Assembly: GCF_900114385.1 (NCBI RefSeq)
Contig: NZ_FOSW01000011.1
Coordinates: 1 to 64,000, forward strand
Length of the DNA stretch: 64,000 nt
Direction of reading: 5' to 3'
DNA from: Geodermatophilus ruber
GTDB taxonomy: Bacteria > Actinomycetota > Actinomycetes > Mycobacteriales > Geodermatophilaceae
Of the stretch, positions 18,062 through 27,092 are shown piece by piece (positions within the stretch are counted from its first letter, which is position 1; the number at the start of each line of letters is the position of its first letter). Position numbers and translations under genes: made by a program. Below the pieces are notes generated by a model, which did no database searches, was not told where the DNA came from, and saw only the letters and a list, made by a program, of their open reading frames with translations.

Positions 18062-18337
18062 ATGACCCTGCCCCCACCGCGCGAGGTGCTCGCCGGCGAC
18101 AAGGTGCTGCGGATCAACTGGCTGCCCGGTTCCGACCGGCTCCGCGGCCGGTGCCACTGCGGCGCCGAGGCCGAGGGGGAGGACCCGATCGAGATGTGGG
18201 AGTGGCTGCTCGCCCACCCGAACCACCCGGAGGGCGGGCCGGACGTCCCGCCCGTGCCCGACGTCCTGCCGCCCCCGCCCGCGCACCGGGTGACCGACCC
18301 GTCCATCATCAGGAGCCGCATCCCGGTCCTGGTCTGA
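18062..18337 (+). CDS. Small hypothetical protein between oxygenase and reductase
   Basis: 91 residues from the ATG at 18062 (GGAAGG site upstream), or 104 from a GTG at 18023 that overlaps the oxygenase stop. It contains a CHCG motif in a short basic segment (RLRGRCHCGAEAEG) and a Trp-rich DPIEMWEWLLAHP followed by a Pro-rich tail. No known family recognised. Position between the oxygenase and its reductase suggests an accessory role. The Cys/His pair could bind a metal; this is speculation. Confidence 0.6.
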   Translation: MTLPPPREVLAGDKVLRINWLPGSDRLRGRCHCGAEAEGEDPIEMWEWLLAHPNHPEGGPDVPPVPDVLPPPPAHRVTDPSIIRSRIPVLV

Positions 18338-18345
18338 GCACGCTC

Positions 18346-18383
18346 CGTCCCCGGCCCGCCGTCCGCACGGCGGGCCGGGGACG
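18346..18383. terminator. Strong intercistronic hairpin
   Basis: Perfect 17-bp stem (CGTCCCCGGCCCGCCGT and complement) with a four-base loop, between the small gene and the reductase gene. It may terminate or attenuate, giving more oxygenase than reductase transcript. Confidence 0.7.
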
Positions 18384-18414
18384 TCGCGTGCGCACGTCGA
18401 AACGGAGTACTCCC

Positions 18415-19377
18415 GTGCACACCACGCACGACGAGGTCGACCTGCGCCTGCGGGTGGCCTCCCGCATCGAGGGCGCCGAGGGCGTCGTCGTCCTCCAGCT
18501 GCGCGACCCCTCCGGTGCCGAGCTGCCGGCCTGGGCCCCCGGGGCGCACATCGACCTGCAGCTGCCGGAGGGCCGCACCCGCCAGTACTCGCTGTGCGGC
18601 GACCCGGCCGACCGCTCGGTCTGGCGGATCGGGGTGCTGCGCGAACCCGACGGCCGCGGCGGCTCGGCGTACGTGCACGACGAGCTGGCCGAGGGCGCCG
18701 AGATCGACGTCCGCGGCCCGCGCAACAACTTCCCGCTGGTGCCCGCGCGGCGCTACGTCTTCATCGCCGGCGGCATCGGGATCACCCCGATCCTGCCGAT
18801 GATGGCCGCCGCCGAGGCCGCCGGCGCGCAGTGGGAGCTGCACTACGGCGGTCGCAGCCGCCGGTCGATGTGCTTCCTGGAGTCCATGGAGGAGGCGACC
18901 GGCACCACGGTCACCCTCCACCCGCAGGACGAGGTCGGCCTGATCGACCTCGACGCGATCCTGGGCACGCCGCGGCCGGACACGCTGGTCTACTGCTGCG
19001 GCCCCGAGCCGCTGCTGCAGGCGGTCGAGAAGCACTGCGCCGCGTGGCCCGAGGGTGCGCTGCACGTCGAGCGCTTCTCGCCCAAGGAGCAGGGCGAGCC
19101 GCTGCGGGCGGACTCCTTCGAGGTCGAGCTGACGCAGAGCGGTGTGACCCTCACCGTGCCGCCGGACAGGACCATCCTCGAGGTCGTGGAGGAGGCCGGG
19201 ATCCCGGTGCTGTCCTCGTGCCAGGAGGGAACGTGCGGAACGTGCGAGACGCCGGTGCTCTCGGGGGAGGTCGACCACCGCGACTCCCTGCTGACGGCGG
19301 CAGAGCAGGCGGCCAACGACACGATGTTCATCTGCGTGTCCCGGGCCGCGTGCCCGAAGCTGGTGCTCGAGCTCTGA
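18415..19377 (+). CDS. Phthalate-dioxygenase-reductase-type oxidoreductase, VanB-like
   Basis: 320-residue NAD(P)H-dependent reductase supplying electrons to the Rieske oxygenase. Order of domains: FMN-binding barrel (RQYSLCG near residue 60), NAD domain (GGIGITPI near 120; CCGPEPLL), then a plant-type 2Fe-2S domain with SSCQEGTCGTCET and a last Cys in MFICVS. The GTG at 18415 has a CGGAG site. No upstream partner ferredoxin is needed because the iron-sulfur domain is fused. Confidence 0.92.
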   Translation: MHTTHDEVDLRLRVASRIEGAEGVVVLQLRDPSGAELPAWAPGAHIDLQLPEGRTRQYSLCGDPADRSVWRIGVLREPDGRGGSAYVHDELAEGAEIDVRGPRNNFPLVPARRYVFIAGGIGITPILPMMAAAEAAGAQWELHYGGRSRRSMCFLESMEEATGTTVTLHPQDEVGLIDLDAILGTPRPDTLVYCCGPEPLLQAVEKHCAAWPEGALHVERFSPKEQGEPLRADSFEVELTQSGVTLTVPPDRTILEVVEEAGIPVLSSCQEGTCGTCETPVLSGEVDHRDSLLTAAEQAANDTMFICVSRAACPKLVLEL

Positions 19378-20186
19378 CCCCGGCGCCCCCCGCTCCGTCC
19401 CGGACGTCGGGGGGCAAGCTCCTGGCCGTCCTCGACGCGTTCAGCCGGGAGCGCCCCGCGCTCACGCTGTCGGAGATCGCCCGCGCGATCGACGTCCCGC
19501 TGTCGACCGCCCACCGGCTGGTCGCCGAGCTGCGCCGGTGGGGCGGGCTGGAGCGGGACGCCGACGGGCGCTTCCGCATCGGGCTGCGGCTGTGGGAGCT
19601 CGGCGCGCTCGCCCCGCGCGGCCTGGGCCTGCGCGAGGCGGCCCTGCCGTTCATGGAGGACCTCTACGAGGTCACCCACCAGAACGTGCAGCTGGCCGTG
19701 CGCGACGACACCGAGGTGGTCTTCGTCGAGCGGTTCGCCGGCCGCGACGCGGTCATGGTGCTCACCCAGGTCGGCGGCCGGTTCGCCATGCCACCGACCG
19801 GGGTCGGGCTGGTGCTCCTGGCGCACGCGCCGCTCGAGGTCCAGGAGCGGGTGCTCGCCGCACCGCTGAAGCGGTACACGCCGCACACCCTCACCGACCC
19901 CCGCCAGCTGCGCCGTGTGCTGGCCGAGGTGCGCCGCACCGGCCTGGCCGTCAGCGACCGGCAGGTGACCGTCGACGCGGTGTCGGTGGCCGCGCCGATC
20001 CTGCTCCGCGACAGCGTCGTCGCGGCGCTGTCCATCGTGGTGCGCGGCGACTCGCCGGCCGCGGTCCGCGCCACCGCCCCCGGGGTCCGCGCGGCCGCGC
20101 GCGGCATCTCCCGGGTGCTCACCCAGTCGGCGCGGGCCGGCTGGCCGGTCGAGTCGCCGGCCGGCCCCGCCGACGAGCCCCGTTGA
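19350..20186 (+). CDS. IclR-family transcriptional regulator
   Basis: About 278 residues: winged helix-turn-helix (LSEIARAIDVPLSTAHRLVAEL) and IclR effector domain. No ATG lies near the N-terminus; the GTG at 19350 overlaps the reductase gene by 28 bases and is my tentative start, with CTG 19374 possible. It is closely similar in pattern to the regulator at 6397. Probably controls the oxygenase operon, perhaps through the palindrome at 16867. Confidence 0.82.
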   Translation: MPEAGARALTPAPPAPSRTSGGKLLAVLDAFSRERPALTLSEIARAIDVPLSTAHRLVAELRRWGGLERDADGRFRIGLRLWELGALAPRGLGLREAALPFMEDLYEVTHQNVQLAVRDDTEVVFVERFAGRDAVMVLTQVGGRFAMPPTGVGLVLLAHAPLEVQERVLAAPLKRYTPHTLTDPRQLRRVLAEVRRTGLAVSDRQVTVDAVSVAAPILLRDSVVAALSIVVRGDSPAAVRATAPGVRAAARGISRVLTQSARAGWPVESPAGPADEPR

Positions 20187-20229
20187 CCCACCCCGTGAGG
20201 AACCCGCGTGAGGCCGGCTGGTCGAGTAG

Positions 20230-20313
20230 TTCCGGCTGGAGAAGATCGAGGACGCCGTCGAGGCCTCCTACAGCGGGGCCGTGGTCAAGCCGCTCCTGCG
20301 CATGCCGCGCTGA
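20230..20313 (+). pseudogene. Remnant of a zinc alcohol dehydrogenase C-terminus
   Basis: 27 codons, read FRLEKIEDAVEASYSG... and ending in TGA, look like the conserved tail of zinc-dependent alcohol dehydrogenases. The frame is closed just upstream by TAG (20227) and TGA (20209), and no start exists. I see a decayed gene fragment in the 238-bp gap between the IclR and aldehyde dehydrogenase genes. Confidence 0.5.
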
Positions 20314-20424
20314 GCGGTCGCGGCGGGCGGCGGCGTCCCTGTTTCTGTCTCGAGCTGACGCGGCGTCGGCTCCGGCGGAGGATGGGGGCGCTGACCGCGA
20401 ACGTCCCATCGACGGGAGGGCCCC

Positions 20425-21849
20425 ATGGCCATCGCCACGATCAACCCGGCCACCGGGGAGACGCTGAAGACCTTCGAACCGCTGTCGGAGGAGGCGATCG
20501 AGGAGAGGATCGCCCGTGCCGCGAGGGCGTTCGCCGGCTACCGGCTCACCACGGCCGAGCAGCGCGCGGGCTGGCTGAGCTCGGCCGCCGACGTCCTCGA
20601 GGCCGACACCCCCCAGGTCGCCGAGCTCATGACCACCGAGATGGGCAAGACGCTGGCCGCGGCCAGGGCCGAGGTCGGCAAGTGCGTCAAGGGGCTGCGC
20701 TACTACGCCGAGCACGGCCCCGGCATGCTGCAGCCCCAGCCGCGCGACGCCGCGGCGGTCGGCGCGCAGGAGGCCTACGTCGTCCACCAGCCGCTGGGCC
20801 CGGTGCTGGCGGTCATGCCGTGGAACTTCCCGCTCTGGCAGACGATGCGCTTCGCCGCCCCGGCGCTCATGGCCGGCAACGTCGGCCTGCTCAAGCACGC
20901 CAGCAACGTCCCGCAGACCGCCCTCTACGTGGAGGAGCTGTTCAGCAAGGCCGGCTTCCCGGCCGACGTCTTCCAGACCCTGCTCATCGGCGCGTCGACC
21001 GTCGAGCGGGTGCTGCGGGACCGCCGGGTGGTCGCGGCGACCCTGACCGGCAGCGCGGCTGCCGGCCGGTCGGTGGCCGCCGTCGCCGGCGACGAGATCA
21101 AGAAGACCGTCCTGGAGCTGGGCGGCAGCGACCCGTTCATCGTCATGCCCTCTGCGGACCTGGCGCGGGCCGCGGAGGTCGGGGTGACCTCCCGCTGCCA
21201 GAACAACGGCCAGAGCTGCATCGCGGCCAAGAGGTTCCTGGTGCACGCCGACATCGCCGAGGAGTTCACCCGGCTCTTCGCTGACAAGCTGGCCGCCCTC
21301 ACGATCGGCGACCCCACGGCCGAGGACACCCAGATCGGCCCGCTGGCCACCGAGTCCGGTCTGCACGACGTCGAGCGCTACGTGCAGGACGCCGTCGAGA
21401 AGGGCGCCACCGTCGTCGTCGGCGGCAAGCGGGTGGACCGCCCCGGGTGGTTCTACGAGCCCACCCTCGTCACCGGCGTCACCCCGGAGATGGCGATGTA
21501 CTCCGAGGAGGTGTTCGGCCCCGTCGCGGCGCTGTTCACCGTTCCGGACCTCGACGAGGCGCTGCGGATCGCCAACGACCACGACTACGGGCTCGGGTCG
21601 AACCTGTGGAGCGAGGACCAGGGGGAGCGGCTGCGGTTCATCCGCGACATCCAGTCCGGCATGTCGTTCATCAACGGCATGACCACCAGCTACCCGGAGC
21701 TGCCCTTCGGCGGGATCAAGCAGAGCGGCTACGGCCGGGAGCTGACCGAGCTAGGCATGTACGAGTTCACCAACGCCAAGACGGTGTGGATCGGCCCACC
21801 GAGCAGCGAGCAGAGGGAGGGGAAGACCGTCTCGGCCGCTTCCGAGTGA
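20425..21849 (+). CDS. NAD(P)-dependent aldehyde dehydrogenase, succinate-semialdehyde type
   Basis: 474-residue aldehyde dehydrogenase. Conserved blocks: PWNFPLWQTMR, the catalytic Glu in LELGGSDPF, the catalytic Cys in NNGQSCIAAKRF, and EEVFGPVA. Length and motifs fit GabD/succinate-semialdehyde dehydrogenases, but family members also oxidise aromatic or short aldehydes. Starts 239 bases after the IclR gene with a GGGAGGG site. The alcohol-dehydrogenase remnant upstream suggests an alcohol-to-aldehyde-to-acid module once stood here. Confidence 0.9.
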   Translation: MAIATINPATGETLKTFEPLSEEAIEERIARAARAFAGYRLTTAEQRAGWLSSAADVLEADTPQVAELMTTEMGKTLAAARAEVGKCVKGLRYYAEHGPGMLQPQPRDAAAVGAQEAYVVHQPLGPVLAVMPWNFPLWQTMRFAAPALMAGNVGLLKHASNVPQTALYVEELFSKAGFPADVFQTLLIGASTVERVLRDRRVVAATLTGSAAAGRSVAAVAGDEIKKTVLELGGSDPFIVMPSADLARAAEVGVTSRCQNNGQSCIAAKRFLVHADIAEEFTRLFADKLAALTIGDPTAEDTQIGPLATESGLHDVERYVQDAVEKGATVVVGGKRVDRPGWFYEPTLVTGVTPEMAMYSEEVFGPVAALFTVPDLDEALRIANDHDYGLGSNLWSEDQGERLRFIRDIQSGMSFINGMTTSYPELPFGGIKQSGYGRELTELGMYEFTNAKTVWIGPPSSEQREGKTVSAASE

Positions 21850-21851
21850 GG

Positions 21852-21869
21852 CCGGGCCCGACCGCCCGG
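21852..21869. terminator. Weak hairpin after aldehyde dehydrogenase gene
   Basis: CCGGGC-N6-GCCCGG directly after the stop at 21849, in the 55-bp gap to the convergent SDR-like gene. Short stem; tentative. Confidence 0.35.
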
Positions 21870-21904
21870 GGAGGCCGGTGCCGAGACCGGGGCGTCCTTC
21901 CCGA

Positions 21905-22774
21905 TCAGCAGCCGGCGTAGGAGCCGGACTCGAGGTCGGTCAACAGCGAGGCCTCGGACGGTGCCCAGCCGAGGTCGGCGCGCGCCTTCGCGCCGGTGGC
22001 CTGCTGGTCGAGCAGGAGCGGACCGGCCAGCGGGCCGAACAGCTCCCGGGTCTCCTCCTCCGAGGAGCCGACGACCGCGCCGCTGCCGCCGGCGCCGCGG
22101 GCGGCGGCGACACCGATCTCGCGGACGGTCGGGTTCTCGCCGCCGGCGGCGATGTAGTACGAACCGGCCGGGGCCGCCGTGAGGGCGAGGGTGTAGAGCC
22201 GGCCGAGGTCGGCGGTGTGCACCGTCGTCCAGCGCTGCTCACCGTTCCCCGGCAGGCGCAGCGCGCCGTCGGGCGTGCGGGGGGCCGAGCGCAGCACCGC
22301 GGGCAGCCCGCCGCTGCGGCCGTGGACGATCCCGGGGGCGAGGACGACGGTGCGCACCCCGTCGGCTGCCGCGGCACGCACCCGGGCGTCGAGCGGCAGC
22401 CGCCAGGCCGACGGGGCGGCGGGGTCGAACGGGGTGGACTCGTCGAGCGTGCCGCTGCCGAAGGTCCACACGCCGCTGGTGTGCACGTAGGGCTTGCCGG
22501 TGCCGGCGAGTGCCCCGAGGACGGCGTCGAGCACCCCTGAGTCGGCCTGCGCGGTCGAGGCGGTGTGCACCACCCCGTCGGCCTCGCGTGCGGCCGCGGA
22601 CAGGGCCGCGCGGTCGGTCACGTCGCCGGGGACGGCGGTCGCACCTCGCGCGGTGACGGCCGCGGCGGACTCGGCGCTGCGCGCCAGGGCGGACACCGTG
22701 TGGCCGGCGGCGAGCAGGGCCGCCAGCACGCCGGAGCCGATCAGGCCGGTGCCGCCGGTGAGGAAGACGTTCAT
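21905..22774 (-). CDS. NAD(P)-binding epimerase/atypical SDR protein
   Basis: 289 residues with an N-terminal Rossmann motif TGGTGLIGSG and the SDR-type HTASTAQ and TSGVWTFG segments. Similar to NAD-dependent epimerase/dehydratase or NmrA-like oxidoreductases that often sit next to MarR genes. Lies downstream of the drug/metabolite transporter gene on the same strand with a 68-bp gap, so the two may be one unit under the MarR regulator at 23828. Substrate unknown. Confidence 0.8.
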   Translation of the reverse strand: MNVFLTGGTGLIGSGVLAALLAAGHTVSALARSAESAAAVTARGATAVPGDVTDRAALSAAAREADGVVHTASTAQADSGVLDAVLGALAGTGKPYVHTSGVWTFGSGTLDESTPFDPAAPSAWRLPLDARVRAAAADGVRTVVLAPGIVHGRSGGLPAVLRSAPRTPDGALRLPGNGEQRWTTVHTADLGRLYTLALTAAPAGSYYIAAGGENPTVREIGVAAARGAGGSGAVVGSSEEETRELFGPLAGPLLLDQQATGAKARADLGWAPSEASLLTDLESGSYAGC

Positions 22775-22842
22775 GGGGAAGCTCTTCTCCTGGAAACGGG
22801 GGGGCGAGGTCGGAGTGGTTGTACCCCTGGGGGGTATGTTCG

Positions 22843-23736
22843 TCAAGCCGGGGCGTGCCGCTGAGCCAGCACCAGGGCACCCAGGGCGAGGGCGGCGCCC
22901 AGCAGCTGCGCCGGGCCCAGTGCCTGGCCGAGCACCAGCCAGCCCACGGCCGCGGCGACGACGGGGGAGAGCAGGCCGAGGAAGCCGACCCGTGAAGCGG
23001 GCAGGGAGCCGACCCCGCGCAGCCACAGGGCGTAGGCCAGGGCGGTGTTGACCGTCGCCAGGTAGAGGAAGCCACCGACCTCGCCGGTGCTCACGCCGGC
23101 CGGGAGCCCCTCGATCGCGACCGCCACGGGGGCGAGCAGGGCGCCGCCGGCGGCCAGTTGCCAGCCGGTGAACGGCAGCACCGGCACCGGGCGGCCCCAG
23201 CGCCGGGTGAGTACGACGCCGGCCGCCATGGACGCGGTCCCGGCGAGGCCGGCAGTCAGCCCGACGGCATCCAGTCGGGCGGCGTCGGTCAGCACGACCA
23301 GCCCGACCCCGGCCATGCCGAGCAGGCCGAGCCGCACCGTCCGGGCGTGCAGCCGCTCGCCGAGCAGGGGGACGGCGAGCAGCGCGACCAGCAGTGGCTG
23401 GGCCGCGCCGAGCAAGGCGGCGACGCCGCCGGGCAGTCGGTAGGCGGCGACGAACAGCAGTGCGAAGAACGCCCCGATGTTGAGCGTGCCGAGCACCGCG
23501 GCCTTCCACCACCACGCGCCCCGGGGCAGCCGGCGGCCCAGGGCGACCAGCAGCAGGCCGGCCGGCAGTGCCCGGACGGCGGCGGCCAGCAGCGGGCGGT
23601 CCGGGGGTAGCCACTCGGTGGTGACGACGTACGTCGTGCCCCAGGTCGCCGGTGCCGCGGCGGTCGCCAGGGTCAGTGCCCGGACCCGTGGGGATCGGGA
23701 GGGGCTGGAGACGGGTGGGGGCGCGGTGGTGGTCAC
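22843..23736 (-). CDS. EamA/DMT-family transporter
   Basis: 297-residue membrane protein with about ten helices arranged as two EamA repeats. GTTYVVTTEWLPPDRPL and GERLHARTVRLG are typical of RhaT/EamA exporters. Divergent from a MarR regulator with a clear operator between them, which suggests export of a toxic metabolite that the regulator senses. The natural substrate is unknown. Confidence 0.88.
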   Translation of the reverse strand: MTTTAPPPVSSPSRSPRVRALTLATAAAPATWGTTYVVTTEWLPPDRPLLAAAVRALPAGLLLVALGRRLPRGAWWWKAAVLGTLNIGAFFALLFVAAYRLPGGVAALLGAAQPLLVALLAVPLLGERLHARTVRLGLLGMAGVGLVVLTDAARLDAVGLTAGLAGTASMAAGVVLTRRWGRPVPVLPFTGWQLAAGGALLAPVAVAIEGLPAGVSTGEVGGFLYLATVNTALAYALWLRGVGSLPASRVGFLGLLSPVVAAAVGWLVLGQALGPAQLLGAALALGALVLAQRHAPA

Positions 23737-23764
23737 GGCGGGCTCACTCTCACGAAGGAAAGTT

Positions 23765-23778
23765 TCTTGCTAGCAAGA
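23765..23778. promoter_or_regulatory. MarR operator, perfect palindrome
   Basis: TCTTGCTAGCAAGA is a perfect 14-base palindrome in the 91-bp gap between the DMT transporter and the MarR gene, with a second partial copy (CTGGCAAGC) just downstream. Position and AT-richness relative to surroundings fit a MarR-bound divergent promoter. Confidence 0.65.
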
Positions 23779-23827
23779 TACTTTCTGGCAAGCATCTGTC
23801 AACCGTGAGACGTGGGAGGATGCGGGC

Positions 23828-24334
23828 ATGACCCGGCAGGACGGCGTGGACCTCGTCGTGGGGCAGTGGGCGCGGGAACGCCCCGACCTCGACACCGAGG
23901 CGATGGCGGTGTTCGGACGCATCTACCGGGCCGCCCGGCTGGCCGGTGACGCCCAGGAGCGGTGCTACGCCCGGTTCGGCATCACCCGTGCCGACTTCGA
24001 CGTCCTCGCCACGTTGCGCCGGGCGGGCGACCCCGACGGCCTCTCACCGGGACGGCTGACCAGCGCGCTCATGCTCACCAGCGGAGGGATGACCAGCAGG
24101 CTGGACCGGCTCGAGCGCGCCGGCCACCTGCTGCGCACGCCTGATCCCGGCGACCGGCGGGCGCTGCTGGTGAGGCTCACCGACTCCGGCCGCGCGCTCA
24201 TCGACGAGGCGGTCGCCGCCGGTCTCGAGGTCCAGCAGCAACTGCTCGGCGGGCTCACCGCGGTCCAGCGGCGGCAGGTCAGCGACCTGCTGCGCGACCT
24301 GCTCACCTCGGTGGAGGAGAACGCGCCGGCCTAG
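23828..24334 (+). CDS. MarR-family transcriptional regulator
   Basis: 168-residue MarR protein; winged helix at LSPGRLTSALMLTSGGMTSRLDRLERAGHL and wing TPDPGDRRALLVRLT. Slightly longer N-terminus than the average MarR protein. Likely represses itself and the divergent DMT transporter (and perhaps the SDR-like gene) through the palindrome at 23765. Confidence 0.88.
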   Translation: MTRQDGVDLVVGQWARERPDLDTEAMAVFGRIYRAARLAGDAQERCYARFGITRADFDVLATLRRAGDPDGLSPGRLTSALMLTSGGMTSRLDRLERAGHLLRTPDPGDRRALLVRLTDSGRALIDEAVAAGLEVQQQLLGGLTAVQRRQVSDLLRDLLTSVEENAPA

Positions 24335-24390
24335 GCAGCAGCGGCGAGGCCGGCACGCGGACGGGCTGGTGCGGGTCCCGCCGGGTGCGC

Positions 24391-25242
24391 TCAGACCTCC
24401 TCGACGTCGAACGTGCGCGACGGCGAGACGAACTCGTCCTGCGCCGCCACCAGCAGGATCTCCCGCGACCCGGCGTCCTCCGTGGCCTTGAGCAGCCCGT
24501 ACACCGAGGCGGCGGCGCGGCCCAGGGCCTCGCCGGCCGAGCCGGTGTCCAGCCAGTGCGCGAGGAACAGCGCCGCGATCGCGTCACCGGCCCCGTTGAC
24601 GTGCACGCCGAGCCGGGGAGTGCGCACCCGGTAGTGCCGGCCGCCCTCGGAGGCCAGCAGGTCGACGGCGTCGTCCGGGGTGTCCTCGGCGTCCAGCGAG
24701 GTGGTGAGCACCACCCGCGGGCCGAGCTCCTGGACGGCGGCGACCGCCTCGGTCACCGACTCCAGGGACCTGGTGGTCAGGCCGGAGAGGTAGTCCAGCT
24801 CGTAGTGGTTGGGCGTGACGATGTCGGCGGCGGGGACGGCGACCTCCCGCATGAACTCGGGGATGCCCGGGCGGACGAACACCCCGCGGCCGACGTCGCC
24901 GATGACCGGGTCGCAGCAGTAGACCGCCGCCGGGTTGGCCGCCCGCACCCGCTGGACGGTCTGCACCACCGCGTGCCCGATGTCGGCCGAGCCCAGGTAG
25001 CCGGAGAGCACCGCGTCGCAGTCGCCGAGGACGCCGCGCTCGGTGATGCCCTGCACGACCTCCTCGATCGCCGGTCCGTCGAAGACCCGCCCGCGCCACT
25101 CGCCGTAACCGGTGTGGTTGGAGAACTGCACCGTGTGCACCGGCCACACCGCGATGCCGAGCCGCTGCAGCGGGAACACGGCCGAGGAGTTGCCGACGTG
25201 ACCGTAGGCGACGTGGGACTGGATGGAGAGGACGGCGACCAT
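24391..25242 (-). CDS. pdxY: Pyridoxal kinase PdxY
   Basis: 283 residues. Phosphorylates pyridoxal in the vitamin B6 salvage pathway. The N-terminal [13 protein letters not shown] is the hallmark of PdxY, followed by [21 protein letters not shown] and the anion-hole [10 protein letters not shown] near the C-terminus. Divergent from the ligase gene at 25334, 91 bases away. Confidence 0.93.
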   Translation of the reverse strand: MVAVLSIQSHVAYGHVGNSSAVFPLQRLGIAVWPVHTVQFSNHTGYGEWRGRVFDGPAIEEVVQGITERGVLGDCDAVLSGYLGSADIGHAVVQTVQRVRAANPAAVYCCDPVIGDVGRGVFVRPGIPEFMREVAVPAADIVTPNHYELDYLSGLTTRSLESVTEAVAAVQELGPRVVLTTSLDAEDTPDDAVDLLASEGGRHYRVRTPRLGVHVNGAGDAIAALFLAHWLDTGSAGEALGRAAASVYGLLKATEDAGSREILLVAAQDEFVSPSRTFDVEEV

Positions 25243-25333
25243 GGCAGAAACGGTCGCACAGCGCCGACAACGCACCGCACGACCCGGCCGCCCCCTGCAC
25301 GCCCACCACCTGCGCGGCGGGCAGGATGGCGGC

Positions 25334-26509
25334 ATGGCAGTGCCTCCTCTGACCTCCTCCGGCGTCGTCGGCGCCGCGGGCCGGATCGCCGAACCGGTCG
25401 AGATCCGCACCGGGGACCTGTGGCTGGCCGGCCGGCCGCTGCCGGTGACCAGCCCGGCCCGCGTCTACGTCTGCGGCATCACCCCCTACGACGTGACCCA
25501 CCTCGGACACGCGGCCACCTTCGTGTGGGCCGACGTCCTCGCCGCGGTGCTGCGCATGGCCGGGGCCGAGGTGATCAGCAGCCGCAACGTCACCGACGTC
25601 GACGACGTGCTCACCCGGGCGGCCGACGCCCGCGGCCGGCACTACGACGAGTTCGCGCTCAGCCAGGAGTTCGCCTTCGAGCAGGACATGCGGGCCCTCG
25701 GCGTGCGGCCGCCGACGCACGCGCCGCGGGCGCGGCACCACATCGCGCACGTCCAGCAGCTGGCCGCGGCGCTGCTGCGCAACGACCGCGCGTACGTGCG
25801 CGAGGGCCACGTCTACTTCCGGGCCGGCGACGTCCTCGCCCGGGCCGGCCTCGACGCCGACCGGGCCCGGCAGCTCGCGGCAGAGTTCGGCGACACCCCC
25901 GACGACCCGCTGCGCGAGGACCCCTTCGACGTCCCGGTGTGGCGGCCCTCGGAGGAGCGCGACCCCGCCTGGCCCAGCCCCTGGGGCTGGGGTCGGCCGG
26001 GCTGGCACGCCGAGTGCGCGGCGATGGCGACGGCCACCCTGGGCCACGGTGTGGACGTCGTCGTCGGCGGCGCGGACCTGGCGTTCCCGCACCACGCCCA
26101 CCAGGCCGCGATGGCCGAGGCGGCGTCCGGCGTCGGCCCGTTCGCCCGGGCGCAGGTGCACGTCGGCGCGGTGCACCAGGGCGGCGCCAAGATGGCCAAG
26201 TCCACCGGCAACCTGACGCTGGTCGCGGACCTGCTGCGGATCACGACCGGCCCGGTGCTGCGGCTGCTGGTCCTGGACCGCCCGTGGTCGCAGCCGTGGG
26301 AGTACCGGCCGGAGCTGCTCGAGCAGGCGCAGGCGCGGCTGGACGCGCTGTACTCCGCCGCCGGCCGCCCGTCCTCCCCGGGGTCGGCCTCCCGCGCGGT
26401 CACCGACCGCCTGCTCGACGACCTCGATGTCCCCGGCGCGCTGGACGTCGCCGTCACCGAGGGCGGGGACGCCGCCCGGCTGCTGGTCCGGGTGCTGGCA
26501 CTCGGGTAG
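25334..26509 (+). CDS. Class I cysteinyl-tRNA-synthetase-like ligase, MshC-like
   Basis: 391 residues. Catalytic core of the cysteinyl-tRNA synthetase fold: CGITPYDVTHLGHAATF holds the zinc Cys47 and the HIGH-type motif (56-59), HAECAAM supplies another zinc ligand and KMAKSTGN is the KMSKS-type loop. It ends soon after the core and lacks the long C-terminal anticodon domain of CysS, as MshC does. MshC joins cysteine to glucosaminyl-inositol in mycothiol synthesis, and GITPYD..HLGHAAT is typical of it. The Ala in KMAKS and a divergent C-terminus leave open a paralogue with another acceptor. Start at 25334 has only a weak ribosome site. Confidence 0.7.
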   Translation: MAVPPLTSSGVVGAAGRIAEPVEIRTGDLWLAGRPLPVTSPARVYVCGITPYDVTHLGHAATFVWADVLAAVLRMAGAEVISSRNVTDVDDVLTRAADARGRHYDEFALSQEFAFEQDMRALGVRPPTHAPRARHHIAHVQQLAAALLRNDRAYVREGHVYFRAGDVLARAGLDADRARQLAAEFGDTPDDPLREDPFDVPVWRPSEERDPAWPSPWGWGRPGWHAECAAMATATLGHGVDVVVGGADLAFPHHAHQAAMAEAASGVGPFARAQVHVGAVHQGGAKMAKSTGNLTLVADLLRITTGPVLRLLVLDRPWSQPWEYRPELLEQAQARLDALYSAAGRPSSPGSASRAVTDRLLDDLDVPGALDVAVTEGGDAARLLVRVLALG

Positions 26510-26561
26510 CCACCGGGCTCAGGCCCGGACCCGGCGGGTGACGACGTCGACGACCGCGGCC

Positions 26562-26918
26562 TCAGCGCACCCGGCCCTGGACCAGGCACGTCGCGCCCGC
26601 CACGCGGATGCGGGCGTCGGGCACGTGCCGGCGCACCTCATCGAGCACCTCGCTGCTGCCGTGCGGGAGGGCGGCCAGCAGCGGCCGCTCGGACCGCAGC
26701 GCGGCGTGCCGGAACACGTCGCGCGCCAGGTCGGTGCCCAGCCGCACCGGCTCCGGGACGGCGGAGACCTCGAACTCCACGCACACCCGATCGCCCTCCT
26801 CGCGGATCTGCGCCCAGGCCAGGGGGCCGCGCTCGCCGAGCGCCGTCACCCCGCAATCGTCGTGGACCAGGTACCAGCGGGGCCGCGGCGGCTCGGGCGT
26901 GGAGTCGGGGCGCCTCAT
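26562..26918 (-). CDS. Hypothetical protein, 118 residues
   Basis: No family recognised. Starts at an ATG at 26918 (upstream extension looks non-coding). The sequence is a mixed alpha/beta-looking small soluble protein with [18 protein letters not shown] near the start and one Cys near the C-terminus. It faces the ligase gene convergently with 52 bases between. Codon bias (high GC at third positions) agrees with a real gene. Confidence 0.55.
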   Translation of the reverse strand: MRRPDSTPEPPRPRWYLVHDDCGVTALGERGPLAWAQIREEGDRVCVEFEVSAVPEPVRLGTDLARDVFRHAALRSERPLLAALPHGSSEVLDEVRRHVPDARIRVAGATCLVQGRVR

Positions 26919-27092
26919 GCCCGCCGCCGGGAGAGCGAGCAGGCCACGATGCTGCGGCCACCGAGGAGGGTCATCCCCCCACGCTGCCCGCGGCCGGCGC
27001 CCCCGGCGAGAGGCGGAAGGCCCCGGTCGCGGCAGGGCGGCCAGCACCTCACGGTGCGGGCACGGTGACCTCCGGTCAGGGAACGTGGTCCC

